From Corynebacterium ammoniagenes DSM 20306 (GTDB taxonomy: Bacteria; Actinomycetota; Actinomycetes; Mycobacteriales; Mycobacteriaceae), in contig NZ_CP009244.1 of assembly GCF_001941425.1 (NCBI RefSeq), forward strand, positions 1,798,001 through 1,862,000: DNA of 64,000 nt. Reading direction: 5' to 3'. The position numbers and the translations under genes are program-made. The notes under the pieces were generated by a model. The model saw only the letters and a program-made list of their open reading frames with translations. It did no database searches and was not told where the DNA came from. Of this stretch, positions 55,078 to 62,697 are shown piece after piece; the first letter of the stretch is position 1; each line of letters opens with the position of its first letter.

Positions 55078-55665
55078 TTACCTCGTGCGCAGCAGTACTC
55101 GAGCTTCATCATTAGTGGCGGCAGCCTTTTCCAAAGAGCTCTTCAGCTGTGAACGCCCGCGGTGAATACGGGAGCGAACGGTGCCCATTTTCACGCCAAG
55201 CGTTTCTGCAATTTCATCATAGGTCATGCCCACTACATCACAGAGAACAACGGCGACGCGGAAATCAGGCGACAGCTCATCCAATGCTGCCTGCAACGCT
55301 GGGTCCAAGTTCGCAACATCGTATGACTGCTCAGGAGTCATATCCGTGCCAGGAACACGTTCATAGTCTTCCGGCAAGGCTTCCATGCGAATCTTGGCGC
55401 GGTGGCGCACCATATCCAAAAACAGGTTGGTGGTAATGCGGTGCAGCCAACCTTCAAAGGTTCCGGCTTGGTATTTATTTAAAGAACGAAAGACTCGCAT
55501 GAAAGTCTCTTGCGTGAGATCTTCTGCGTCATGCTGATTACCAGACAAACGGTACGCTAGACGATAAACATTATCTGCATGTTCTTCGACTAATTCACCC
55601 CAGGTCGGCATGGTCGCTTCGCCCGCATCAAATGCGGCGGTACCTGAAAGATCCTGTGATGTCAT
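55078..55665 (-). CDS. sigE: ECF sigma factor SigE
   Basis: A 195-aa ECF sigma factor counted from ATG 55665 ([12 protein letters not shown]); the frame to 55695 is longer but has no ribosome site. Region 2 is [38 protein letters not shown] and region 4 is [41 protein letters not shown]. It controls envelope stress genes in related organisms. Directly followed by its anti-sigma gene; divergent from the O-methyltransferase gene over a short region with tandem ACCTGATAA repeats. Confidence 0.94.
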   Translation of the reverse strand: MTSQDLSGTAAFDAGEATMPTWGELVEEHADNVYRLAYRLSGNQHDAEDLTQETFMRVFRSLNKYQAGTFEGWLHRITTNLFLDMVRHRAKIRMEALPEDYERVPGTDMTPEQSYDVANLDPALQAALDELSPDFRVAVVLCDVVGMTYDEIAETLGVKMGTVRSRIHRGRSQLKSSLEKAAATNDEARVLLRTR

Positions 55666-55708
55666 AGCTACTATTGTGCTATATCCAACTAGCAAACACC
55701 AGCTACTG

Positions 55709-55728
55709 ACCTGATAATTACCTGATAA
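55709..55728. repeat. Tandem ACCTGATAA repeats in the sigE upstream region
   Basis: ACCTGATAA occurs at 55709-55717 and 55720-55728, an 11-bp period that places both copies on the same face of the helix, 44-63 bp above sigE. Possible binding site. Confidence 0.45.
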
Positions 55729-55772
55729 GCATCACCTGCGGTGTTTCTACGCGCCGACGTGCAGATTTTCCC

Positions 55773-55778
55773 TAAACT
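55773..55778 (+). promoter_or_regulatory. -10 box of the O-methyltransferase gene, leaderless start
   Basis: TAAACT ends 7 nt before GTG 55786, so transcription probably begins at the start codon. Confidence 0.5.
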
Positions 55779-55785
55779 AGAGGGC

Positions 55786-56427
55786 GTGACTGTACAAGCT
55801 TATGATGCCCTTCGAAATTACATTGACTCCACTAGCTACGAGTCAGACGCTTTAGCTAGTGCACGCGCACATGCTGAAGAGTTCAGTCTTCGCACCCCAG
55901 ACCCATCCATGGGGCAGCTACTGACCACTTTGGCTGCGTCCGCGGAAGGCGACAAGGTGCAGACCATCGCCATCACCCCTGCATCGTCAGTGGTTGGCTT
56001 GTACCTATTTGACGGACTATCCAACAGCGGAATCGTCACCTGCATCGACCCGGAGGTTGAGCACCAGTCTCACGCCAAGAGCACCTTCCGGGATGCAGGG
56101 TATTCCCCAAGCCGCGTCCGTTTCCTCCCGTCGCGTCCGCTTGATGTGATGAGCCGTCTGGCCACCAACGCTTATCACGTCATCTACGCCGATGTTCCGA
56201 CGTTGGATCTTCCAGCACTGGTCAAGGCAGCCTGGCCACTAATTGCCTCACGCGGAACTTTGGTGTTGCCAGATGCGCTTCTCGATGCCACCATCGCAGA
56301 CACTTCCCGCACCGACCGCGTAACGGTCGCAGCCCGCGAGGCCGATGAATACGTGCGCTCGCTTGACGATGCCCATGTCACCCGCTTGCCGCTGGGCTCT
56401 GGCCTTATCCTCGTCACCAAGCGTTAA
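55786..56427 (+). CDS. O-methyltransferase (SAM-dependent)
   Basis: A 213-aa methyltransferase from GTG 55786 (VTVQAYDALRNYID); the frame from 55741 is longer but the -10 box lies inside it. The SAM-binding Rossmann core is IAITPASSVVGLYLFDGLSNSGIVTCIDPEVEHQ; it lacks the usual GxGxG, having PASSV there. It is the conserved divergent neighbour of sigE in corynebacteria and mycobacteria (Rv1220c position). Substrate unknown. Confidence 0.85.
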   Translation: MTVQAYDALRNYIDSTSYESDALASARAHAEEFSLRTPDPSMGQLLTTLAASAEGDKVQTIAITPASSVVGLYLFDGLSNSGIVTCIDPEVEHQSHAKSTFRDAGYSPSRVRFLPSRPLDVMSRLATNAYHVIYADVPTLDLPALVKAAWPLIASRGTLVLPDALLDATIADTSRTDRVTVAAREADEYVRSLDDAHVTRLPLGSGLILVTKR

Positions 56428-56454
56428 ACGTTCACATATTTAACGCATTAGCAC

Positions 56455-56502
56455 TAAATGGTGAGGGGCGCTCGATGATTACCGAGCGCCCCTCACCATT
56501 TA
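56455..56502 (+). terminator. Long hairpin after the O-methyltransferase gene
   Basis: A perfect 20-bp stem (56455-56474 with 56483-56502, core GGTGAGGGGCGCTCG) and an 8-nt loop, 27 bp past the stop codon. A T-tract is lacking, but position and stability suit termination or 3'-end protection. Confidence 0.75.
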
Positions 56503-56678
56503 CGTAGCCCTTCTTCACCACGATGCTAGCTGCGCCCCCCATGCAGCTAGCCCCCTTCATCGTGAAAGAGCCCCGGCCCCTCTAAGCTTTCGCCCAATAG
56601 CCGGTGAATATGTAGTTATCCCAGGTCACCCTTATTCTTTCCCGGGTAATGCTGGCCCCAGCTTCTGCGGCCTCCCGA

Positions 56679-56867
56679 TCAGCAGAAACGTGCGACCGTG
56701 ATATTTACTTGTAATTCACCGGCATCGAGCGTTACCTGCTGGCACACCATTGAAGTGCCTGAGGCCTTATACCCGCGCGGTGCCTTATTAGATTTACACA
56801 GGTTCACAGCCTTAGCAATAGATAGCAAAATCTCAAACTTAGGATAGTCTGAGAATGATCCAGACAT
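56679..56867 (-). CDS. Doubtful small ORF, 62 aa
   Basis: Reads MSGSFSDYPKFEILLSIAKAVNLCKSNKAP...MVCQQVTLDAGELQVNITVARFC. An in-frame stop codon sits directly before the ATG, so it cannot extend upstream. No ribosome site is seen. Three cysteines could suit a small exported domain, but no signal peptide is present. It may be a remnant or chance ORF. Confidence 0.3.
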   Translation of the reverse strand: MSGSFSDYPKFEILLSIAKAVNLCKSNKAPRGYKASGTSMVCQQVTLDAGELQVNITVARFC

Positions 56868-57002
56868 TTAACCCGGGCGACAACTATGAACTGCGGAAAT
56901 AGGCCTATTCTTAATCTTATTTTTACCTGTCCACTTACTGAATGTTAATTGAGTAAACCATTACGGTCGCAATGTTTTGAGCAGTTATGCGGCAAAGCGA
57001 AA

Positions 57003-57033
57003 GCTCCTCACCCGGGCGGCCGGTGAGGAGCTC
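57003..57033 (-). terminator. Terminator of glgC
   Basis: AGCTCCTCACC (57003-57013) / GGTGAGGAGCT (57023-57033) with a GC-rich loop, followed by TTTCGCTTTG on the minus strand. Confidence 0.8.
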
Positions 57034-57056
57034 GAAGATGAGACGAAGACTACTTG

Positions 57057-58274
57057 CTAGACCACCGCGTTTTTCCCGACCACAACTACCCCAGAGTCGG
57101 AAATCTTAAAACGTTGTTCATCGCGTTCACGGTCCACGCCGACGATGGCCCCATCGCTAATCACAGCATTCTTATCAATGATTGCCCTTCGGACCACTGC
57201 CCCCTTGCCCACGCGCACGCCCGGCAGCAGGACTGAGCCTTCCACCGTTGCACCATCGGCAACATGCACATCCGAGGACAAAATTGAATTACGCACCGTG
57301 CCGCCGGAGACAATGCAGCCCGGGGCGACCATCGAAGATTGCGCGATACCGTTTTGTACAAATTTCGCCGGCGGGAAGTTCTGCGTTTCCGTGGAGTGGA
57401 TGGGCCAGTCGCGGTTGTACAAATTGAAAATAGGGTGAACCGAAATCAGGTCCATGTGCGCTTCATAATAAGAATCAATGGTTCCCACATCGCGCCAGTA
57501 TCCACGGTCCCTATCCGTAGCCCCCGGAACTTCATTAGCCATAAAGTCATAGACATGGGCCTGGCCCTTATCCACGAAATACGGGATGATATCTCCACCC
57601 ATGTCATGGTCCGAGGTGTCATCGGCTTCGTCGGCCAACAGCGCATCGATAAGCGCCTGCGTGCTAAACACATAGTTACCCATGGACGCATAGGTCATCG
57701 TCGGGTCATCGGGAGTCGACGGTGGATTCGCAGGCTTTTCGATGAACTCCGTAATCGTGCCCGTCCCATCAGATTGGATGCAACCAAAAGCCGTCGCTTC
57801 TTCGCGCGGTACGCGAATCCCCGCGACTGAGCAGTCCATTCCCGTCGCGATGTGTTCTTGCACCATCTGATAAGGGTCCATGCGGTAGACATGGTCCGCG
57901 CCGAAGACAATGACATAGTCTGGCTTTTCATCATTGATGAGGTTCAACGACTGCACGATGGCATCAGCAGAGCCGTTATACCAACGCTTGCCGCGGCGCT
58001 GCTGAGCAGGAACTGATGCGATGTATTGCGGTGTTGGCCCGGACAAACTCCACGCCTGGGAGATATGACGGTCAAGAGAATGCGATTTATATTGCGTTAA
58101 CACCGCAATCTTTAAAAATCCCGCATTGACCAAATTCGACAATACAAAATCAATTAAGCGGTAGGAGCCGCCAAAGGGAACGGCAGGCTTGGCGCGGTCT
58201 TCCGTCAGCGGGAACAACCGCTTCCCCTCGCCACCCGCGAGGACAATTGCTAAGACATTAGGCTGGCTTCTCAC
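57057..58274 (-). CDS. glgC: Glucose-1-phosphate adenylyltransferase
   Basis: Makes ADP-glucose from glucose-1-phosphate and ATP for glycogen synthesis. The 405-aa protein has the nucleotidyltransferase signature [20 protein letters not shown] (13-32), [11 protein letters not shown] in the active site, and a C-terminal left-handed beta-helix with hexapeptide-like repeats ([30 protein letters not shown]). GTG start. Divergent from glgA over 110 bp, as in other corynebacteria. Confidence 0.96.
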   Translation of the reverse strand: MRSQPNVLAIVLAGGEGKRLFPLTEDRAKPAVPFGGSYRLIDFVLSNLVNAGFLKIAVLTQYKSHSLDRHISQAWSLSGPTPQYIASVPAQQRRGKRWYNGSADAIVQSLNLINDEKPDYVIVFGADHVYRMDPYQMVQEHIATGMDCSVAGIRVPREEATAFGCIQSDGTGTITEFIEKPANPPSTPDDPTMTYASMGNYVFSTQALIDALLADEADDTSDHDMGGDIIPYFVDKGQAHVYDFMANEVPGATDRDRGYWRDVGTIDSYYEAHMDLISVHPIFNLYNRDWPIHSTETQNFPPAKFVQNGIAQSSMVAPGCIVSGGTVRNSILSSDVHVADGATVEGSVLLPGVRVGKGAVVRRAIIDKNAVISDGAIVGVDRERDEQRFKISDSGVVVVGKNAVV

Positions 58275-58371
58275 AACTCTCAGCGTATAAGCTCTCAGTC
58301 ACTTTCGCAGGGAAACGTACTTTTCTCATCCACCCCCGCTCAATTACCAAGCGGGCAGGTAGGCCAGCCGC

Positions 58372-58377
58372 TAATGT
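58372..58377 (+). promoter_or_regulatory. -10 box of glgA, leaderless start
   Basis: TAATGT ends 7 nt before ATG 58385, so the mRNA probably starts at the ATG. No Shine-Dalgarno is present. Confidence 0.55.
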
Positions 58378-58384
58378 GGCAAAT

Positions 58385-59539
58385 ATGAAAGCCGGCATCT
58401 TTTCTAAAGAGTACCCACCAGAGGTCTACGGAGGCGCGGGAGTACACGTTGCAGAGCTGACACGATTTATGCGAGAGCTTATCGATGTCGATGTTCACTG
58501 CATGGGTGCTCCCCGTGATGAACCAGGAGTCTATGCTCATGGCATCGACCCTGCGCTTGCCGAGGCCAACGCAGCTTTGCAAACTTTGTCCACTGGGCTG
58601 CGCATGGCTCATGCTGCCAGCAGCACCGATGTCGCGCATTCTCACACCTGGTACTCGGGTTTGGGTGGTCATCTCGCCGCGCGGCTATATGACATCCCCC
58701 ATGTCGTTACGGCACACTCTTTGGAGCCGCATCGCCCTTGGAAACGCGACCAGCTCGGTGGCGGGTATGAAGTATCTTCCTGGTCAGAGAAAAATTCCAT
58801 GGAATACGCCGACGCAGTCATCGCGGTGTCTTCCGGCATGAAGGAATCCATCTTGGATGCCTACCCCCGCATAGACGCTGAGAAAGTACACGTGGTGCTC
58901 AATGGCATCGATACCGAGCAATGGCAACCACGCGACCAAGGCTTGCTGGACACACTCGGCGTAGACCGCAACCGCCCCATCGCCGCTTTCGTCGGTCGTA
59001 TTACCCGCCAGAAGGGCGTCCCACACCTTCTCAAAGCCGCGTCACACTTTGATCCTTCGATTCAGCTTATTTTGTGTGCGGGCGCTCCCGATACCCCGGA
59101 AATTGCACAGCAGACCCAAGAGTTGGTCGCCGCGCTGCGCGAAGAGCGCGACGGCATCTTCTGGGTGGAAGAGATGTTGCCCAAAGACCAGGTGCAAGAG
59201 GTCTACACCGCCGCCGATGTCTTTGTCTGCCCCTCCATTTACGAGCCGCTAGGCATAGTCAATCTTGAGGCTATGGCCTGTGAGACCGCAGTGGTGGCCT
59301 CCGATGTCGGCGGGCTCCCTGAGGTTGTTCGCGATGGCGAGACTGGCACGCTTGTGCACTATGACGAAGCCGATGAAGCAACGTTTGAAGCCGACCTCGC
59401 CGAAGCTGTCAATGCCCTAGCTCTCGATGCTGCCAAGTCCAAAGCGTATGGCTTGGCTGGTCGCGCACGCGCTGTGGAGTCGTTTTCATGGTCCACGATT
59501 GCCGCACAAACGGTAGATATCTACCGGTCATTGGTGTAG
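58385..59539 (+). CDS. glgA: Glycogen synthase / ADP-glucose glycosyltransferase (actinobacterial GT4)
   Basis: A 384-aa GT-B glycosyltransferase using ADP-glucose. ATG 58385 gives the family start MKAGIFSKEYPPEVYGGAGVHV; GTG 58376 overlaps the -10 box and is rejected. The GT4 domain includes FVGRITRQKGVPHLLKA (about 205-221) and the donor-site ExxxxxxxE in PSIYEPLGIVNLEAMA. The mycobacterial relative (Rv1212c, GlgM) makes maltose-1-phosphate, so this protein may do that rather than elongate glycogen. Confidence 0.92.
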   Translation: MKAGIFSKEYPPEVYGGAGVHVAELTRFMRELIDVDVHCMGAPRDEPGVYAHGIDPALAEANAALQTLSTGLRMAHAASSTDVAHSHTWYSGLGGHLAARLYDIPHVVTAHSLEPHRPWKRDQLGGGYEVSSWSEKNSMEYADAVIAVSSGMKESILDAYPRIDAEKVHVVLNGIDTEQWQPRDQGLLDTLGVDRNRPIAAFVGRITRQKGVPHLLKAASHFDPSIQLILCAGAPDTPEIAQQTQELVAALREERDGIFWVEEMLPKDQVQEVYTAADVFVCPSIYEPLGIVNLEAMACETAVVASDVGGLPEVVRDGETGTLVHYDEADEATFEADLAEAVNALALDAAKSKAYGLAGRARAVESFSWSTIAAQTVDIYRSLV

Positions 59540-59581
59540 GCATCAGGCACCAGCTCCGGAATTTGTGTACAAATGGGTGGC

Positions 59582-60988
59582 ATGACTGTTCATCGCCCAG
59601 AGCTACACTTCGCACCAGAATCCGGAATTGTTGAAGCACCCGCGGGTGCCTTACTCGACGGCAACACGTGGCACCTATTTTTCCAGTACCGCGCAGACCC
59701 GAAGTCCCCATCCCGATGGGGACACACGTTTTCGGAAGAAGCACCGTTTGACTGGCTAGAGTGCGATGACCCGTTAGCACCCGAAGGTGATGAGACGGGA
59801 TTGCGTGCAGGCTCAGTCACCGCCGCCGGCGGCGATGTCCACCTGTATTTCACCTCAGTTAAGCCCGACTCCACCAGCGTGGAGGTGGCCCGCTACGACC
59901 TGTTTGATGACGTCTGTGAAATCTCCGATGATCCCAAGGCACTAGATACCCGCGTAACGCGTATCGGCACCGCAGCCTCCGACCAAGACGGATACCGACG
60001 CTTCCGCTCCCCTGTCGTCGTCGCTGACTGGGTTGATCCCGAGGCACGCGGCGAGGGCCACGACGGCTGGTTAATGCTGACGGTGGCAGGAGACGCTAAG
60101 TCCCCACAGTTAATGATTTTCCGCAGCACCGACGCCACAACCTGGACGCTGTCCGGCCCCCTGGAGTTCGACGGCAACCCAGGAGAAGAACTCCAACCAG
60201 GCCAGGTCGTGGTCTCCCCACGCATTATCCGCTTGCGCGATGAAGTAGATGAGAAAATCTACGACGTCTTAATGGTCACGATCGAAAGAAATGGCGCGGA
60301 GCACGCCGGTTATGTTGTCGGCCGCTTAAACGGCACAACCTTCAATGTCACGATGCCTTTCCAGCGCCTAGACTACGGCCACGATTTCACGCGCCCACGC
60401 ATTACTAATTACACCCCGGGCAGTGAGGATGAGTCCACGCGTTATGACGAAGGTGTGCTCTTTGGATTATTAAACGGCATTGGACGTCTAGATGACCCGA
60501 CAACGCATAAGTCTTGGGCTGAAGGACAGTGGGCCAATGTTATTTCCTTGCCGCGCGTGATCACGCTGCAAGGTGGCACCATTTTCCAAACCCCTCCCCG
60601 CGGCCTGCCGGAGGCTATCAATAACGCTTCACGGGCAAGTTCTTGGACCGGGCTTTTGGAAGTGCCGGAGTCTTCCAGCGTAACTCTTTCTCTGCTCGAC
60701 TCCGCAGGCGATGTGGCAGCGACGATCTGTCACCGCGGCTCTACCCTCGAGCTCACCCGCCATGGTGCGGAAGGCAGCGATGAGGACACAGCTACCGCAC
60801 CACTGGCTGAGGGGGATTCGGATTCTCTGACCGTTATCGTTGATGGTTCCACCGTGGAGGTCTTCGCCGATGGTGGCCAGGTCGCGATGGCCTCACGAGT
60901 GTACTTCGACGGCGGATTTTCTTCTGTAACTGCCTCTTCCGGGGGCGATGCCGAAATCCTGCGTGATTGGTACATCAACCACAACTAG
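59582..60988 (+). CDS. GH32-fold protein, probably catalytically inactive
   Basis: A 468-aa protein from ATG 59582. It has the five-blade beta-propeller sequence pattern of GH32 beta-fructosidases (HFAPESG...WHLFFQYRADP; LDYGHDFTRPRI at 263-274; C-terminal beta-sandwich with STVEVFADGGQVAM). The three catalytic motifs are altered: WMNDPNG is GIVEAPAG (15-22, Ala19 at the nucleophile), RDP is RSP (142-144), and ECP reads LQP (204-206). It probably binds but does not cleave a carbohydrate, or uses other residues. It lies 42 bp behind glgA on the same strand, so a glycogen-linked role is likely. A hairpin terminator follows. Confidence 0.78.
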   Translation: MTVHRPELHFAPESGIVEAPAGALLDGNTWHLFFQYRADPKSPSRWGHTFSEEAPFDWLECDDPLAPEGDETGLRAGSVTAAGGDVHLYFTSVKPDSTSVEVARYDLFDDVCEISDDPKALDTRVTRIGTAASDQDGYRRFRSPVVVADWVDPEARGEGHDGWLMLTVAGDAKSPQLMIFRSTDATTWTLSGPLEFDGNPGEELQPGQVVVSPRIIRLRDEVDEKIYDVLMVTIERNGAEHAGYVVGRLNGTTFNVTMPFQRLDYGHDFTRPRITNYTPGSEDESTRYDEGVLFGLLNGIGRLDDPTTHKSWAEGQWANVISLPRVITLQGGTIFQTPPRGLPEAINNASRASSWTGLLEVPESSSVTLSLLDSAGDVAATICHRGSTLELTRHGAEGSDEDTATAPLAEGDSDSLTVIVDGSTVEVFADGGQVAMASRVYFDGGFSSVTASSGGDAEILRDWYINHN

Positions 60989-61021
60989 CGGCTAGTAAAA
61001 GTCGAAGCGGCTGGATACGCT

Positions 61022-61058
61022 AAGAGCTTCCACAGGATTAATTCTTGTGGAAGCTCTT
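61022..61058. terminator. Bidirectional terminator between the GH32-like and rlmA genes
   Basis: AAGAGCTTCCACA (61022-61034) / TGTGGAAGCTCTT (61046-61058), with TTTCGTTT on the plus side and a T-poor minus side, between convergent genes. Confidence 0.8.
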
Positions 61059-61075
61059 TCGTTTGTCAGAAAGTC

Positions 61076-61945
61076 TTAGACGGCGCGAAGACGATCCAAC
61101 CGCGCATGAGCGGTGACCGACATCGTTTGTGGCAACGCCGCCATGCGCTCGGCAAGTTCTTCTGCGGAAATATGACGTGCCGAGGGGCTCATCGCTACCT
61201 GAGCGGCAATTGATTCCTTGTCCAATTGGATTGGGAACGCGAGGTTGACTGGGTCGGCAGCTTGCTCCAAGTGGCCTTCGGCTTGGGCGTACATGCGATC
61301 CACCTTGCCTTCTTCCACGCCTAAAATGCCCAGTGGCTCACGCAGTTCATCAAGGTGTCCTGCTTGTGGTGTCAGCACGATAACTTCTCCGCCTGGGGCA
61401 AGCACGCGCTGAAACTCAGCCGGGTTTCGTGGGGCAAAGACCACGGAGATCGCGTTGATCGATTCATCGCGAATCGGAAGGCCTTCCCAGACGTCAGCGA
61501 TAACAGCGCCCACGCGGGAGTGGCATTTTGCGAGATGGCGCGCGGCGTGCGGAGAAATATCGAGGCCCACAGCACGCGCTCCTTCAATGGAGTCGAGGGT
61601 GTGTGACAGGTAGTAACCCGTTCCAGCACCGACTTCCAAAAGAGCTGGCTCTGGTACTTCATCTTGGCTAATGGCATTATCTAGCGCATTTTGTACCGCG
61701 CCAGTTACTGCTTCCACAAAGGGGGCAAAGTGCCCTTTAGAAAGATAAGTTTCGCGGGCGGTGACCATGTCGGCATCGTCACCTTTATGTTTTAGTCCGG
61801 CACCAGAGACGAGGGTGACATACCCTTGCTTGGCGACATCGTAGGAGTGGCCGGATTCGGATACCAATCGCGAAAAATCATCCGCGCCGGACAGCGCGGT
61901 ACCATCGGCAGGATCCGCCAAAACATCAATAATGTGCGAAAGCAT
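61076..61945 (-). CDS. RlmA-like 23S rRNA guanine-N1 methyltransferase
   Basis: A 289-aa SAM methyltransferase with the RlmA/TlrB layout: an N-terminal YDVAKQGYVTLVS segment (38-50) with DDADMVTARETYLSKGHFAPF, then SAM motif ALLEVGAGTGYYLSHTL (about 99-115), VGLDIS and the later FAPRNPAEFQRVLAPGG. The N-terminal zinc-knuckle cysteines of E. coli RlmA are absent. ATG with TAATCT -10 box 6 nt upstream, so leaderless. Target nucleotide (745 or 748 class) cannot be read from the sequence. Confidence 0.82.
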   Translation of the reverse strand: MLSHIIDVLADPADGTALSGADDFSRLVSESGHSYDVAKQGYVTLVSGAGLKHKGDDADMVTARETYLSKGHFAPFVEAVTGAVQNALDNAISQDEVPEPALLEVGAGTGYYLSHTLDSIEGARAVGLDISPHAARHLAKCHSRVGAVIADVWEGLPIRDESINAISVVFAPRNPAEFQRVLAPGGEVIVLTPQAGHLDELREPLGILGVEEGKVDRMYAQAEGHLEQAADPVNLAFPIQLDKESIAAQVAMSPSARHISAEELAERMAALPQTMSVTAHARLDRLRAV

Positions 61946-61951
61946 AAAACT

Positions 61952-61957
61952 AGATTA
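61952..61957 (-). promoter_or_regulatory. -10 box of the rlmA-like gene, leaderless start
   Basis: TAATCT on the minus strand ends 6 nt before the ATG at 61945. Confidence 0.5.
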
Positions 61958-61991
61958 GATCATCGCGCCGCCAATGCCATATTGCGGTGTC

Positions 61992-62159
61992 CTATTGCGC
62001 CACCTCAGTGAGAAGATCACCGAGTTCCGCGGCTTCTTCCTTAGTTAGCTCGACGACGATTCGTCCTCCGCCATCTGAGGGGATGCGCATAACGATTTTG
62101 CGCGATTCGATTACAGCTTCCATTGGACCACCAGTCGTGCGAGGTTTCATTGCTGCCAT
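61992..62159 (-). CDS. DUF3117 protein, 55 aa
   Basis: Conserved actinobacterial small protein (Rv1211 type): MAAMKPRTTGGPMEAV...VMRIPSDGGGRIVVELTKEEAAELGDLL. ATG 62159 has AGGGAG about 10 nt upstream; the longer frame to 62183 includes the ribosome site and is rejected. Function unknown. The neighbourhood (gpgS, rlmA-like, glgA) is the same in mycobacteria. Confidence 0.9.
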   Translation of the reverse strand: MAAMKPRTTGGPMEAVIESRKIVMRIPSDGGGRIVVELTKEEAAELGDLLTEVAQ

Positions 62160-62276
62160 GTGAATTCTGCTCCCTTTAAACAATTAAAAATCCACTGCTT
62201 CTTCACGCCTGCCATCAAGGGGATTGTGCTTACGCCTTGGGCTTGGCTGTGAGGAAAAACTCAGTGCTTCTCCCCC

Positions 62277-62282
62277 ATTATA
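62277..62282 (-). promoter_or_regulatory. Candidate -10 box of the DUF3117 gene
   Basis: A perfect TATAAT on the minus strand, about 118 bp above the start codon, implies a leader of about 110 nt. The -35 region is poor. Confidence 0.45.
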
Positions 62283-62364
62283 ATCTTTTTTGCGCCTAAG
62301 CACCCGAGCAATTGCGATAGAAATCACTGTTTTCGCTGGTACGCGCGTTATAAAGGCGCGGGTT

Positions 62365-62697
62365 TTACTCAGCTTCAGCAGCGGTTTCCGCATTTGAGCT
62401 ACGTTTCGACGCCTCAAGCTCAGCTTTTGCCTGCTGCAGTTCCAGCGCAAGAACATCTAAAAGATCATCGACTTGTGCAGGGGAATAACCGCGTTTCACG
62501 GTATTAAATCCCACCTTGCTGAACTCGCCATTGAGAGCAAACGATCGGTTGCCCTGCAGCGTGGCTTGCTTCTCCGCTTCCGGCAGGTCTGGCATGACGA
62601 CCCCATTGCCGAGAAAGTGCGACAAGATCCAGGTGGCGATGATCGCAAATAGCGCAATGAGTGCCACCACGATGATGACGGCAAGAACCACGCTCAT
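62365..62697 (-). CDS. DivIVA-domain-like membrane protein, 110 aa
   Basis: N-terminal membrane helix (3-27, VVLAVIIVVALIALFAIIATWIL), then a short segment with the DivIVA-type motif FNTVKRGYSPAQVDDLLDVLALELQQAKAEL (63-93), an Asp/Glu-rich coiled-coil start. It resembles the Rv1209-type protein between gpgS and later genes in mycobacteria. The start overlaps the gpgS stop codon (ATGA), so it is co-translated. Function unknown; cell-pole or envelope location is an inference. Confidence 0.82.
   Translation of the reverse strand: MSVVLAVIIVVALIALFAIIATWILSHFLGNGVVMPDLPEAEKQATLQGNRSFALNGEFSKVGFNTVKRGYSPAQVDDLLDVLALELQQAKAELEASKRSSNAETAAEAE

Larger units (their letters stand above)
56428..57056. 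other. 629-bp gap with several hairpins and one doubtful small ORF
   Basis: Contains the methyltransferase terminator (56455-56502), a nested inverted repeat at 56514-56567 (outer CACGATG/CATCGTG, inner CTAGCTGC/GCAGCTAG with C-rich loops), the doubtful ORF 56679-56867 (minus), and the glgC terminator (57003-57033). The left part is GC-rich and structured, the right part AT-rich. A small RNA is possible but not shown. Confidence 0.5.

Noticed and set aside
62184..62456. 90-aa minus-strand ORF between DUF3117 and the DivIVA-like gene
   Set aside because: Overlaps the DivIVA-like gene in another frame, is basic and irregular, and contains the DUF3117 promoter region.
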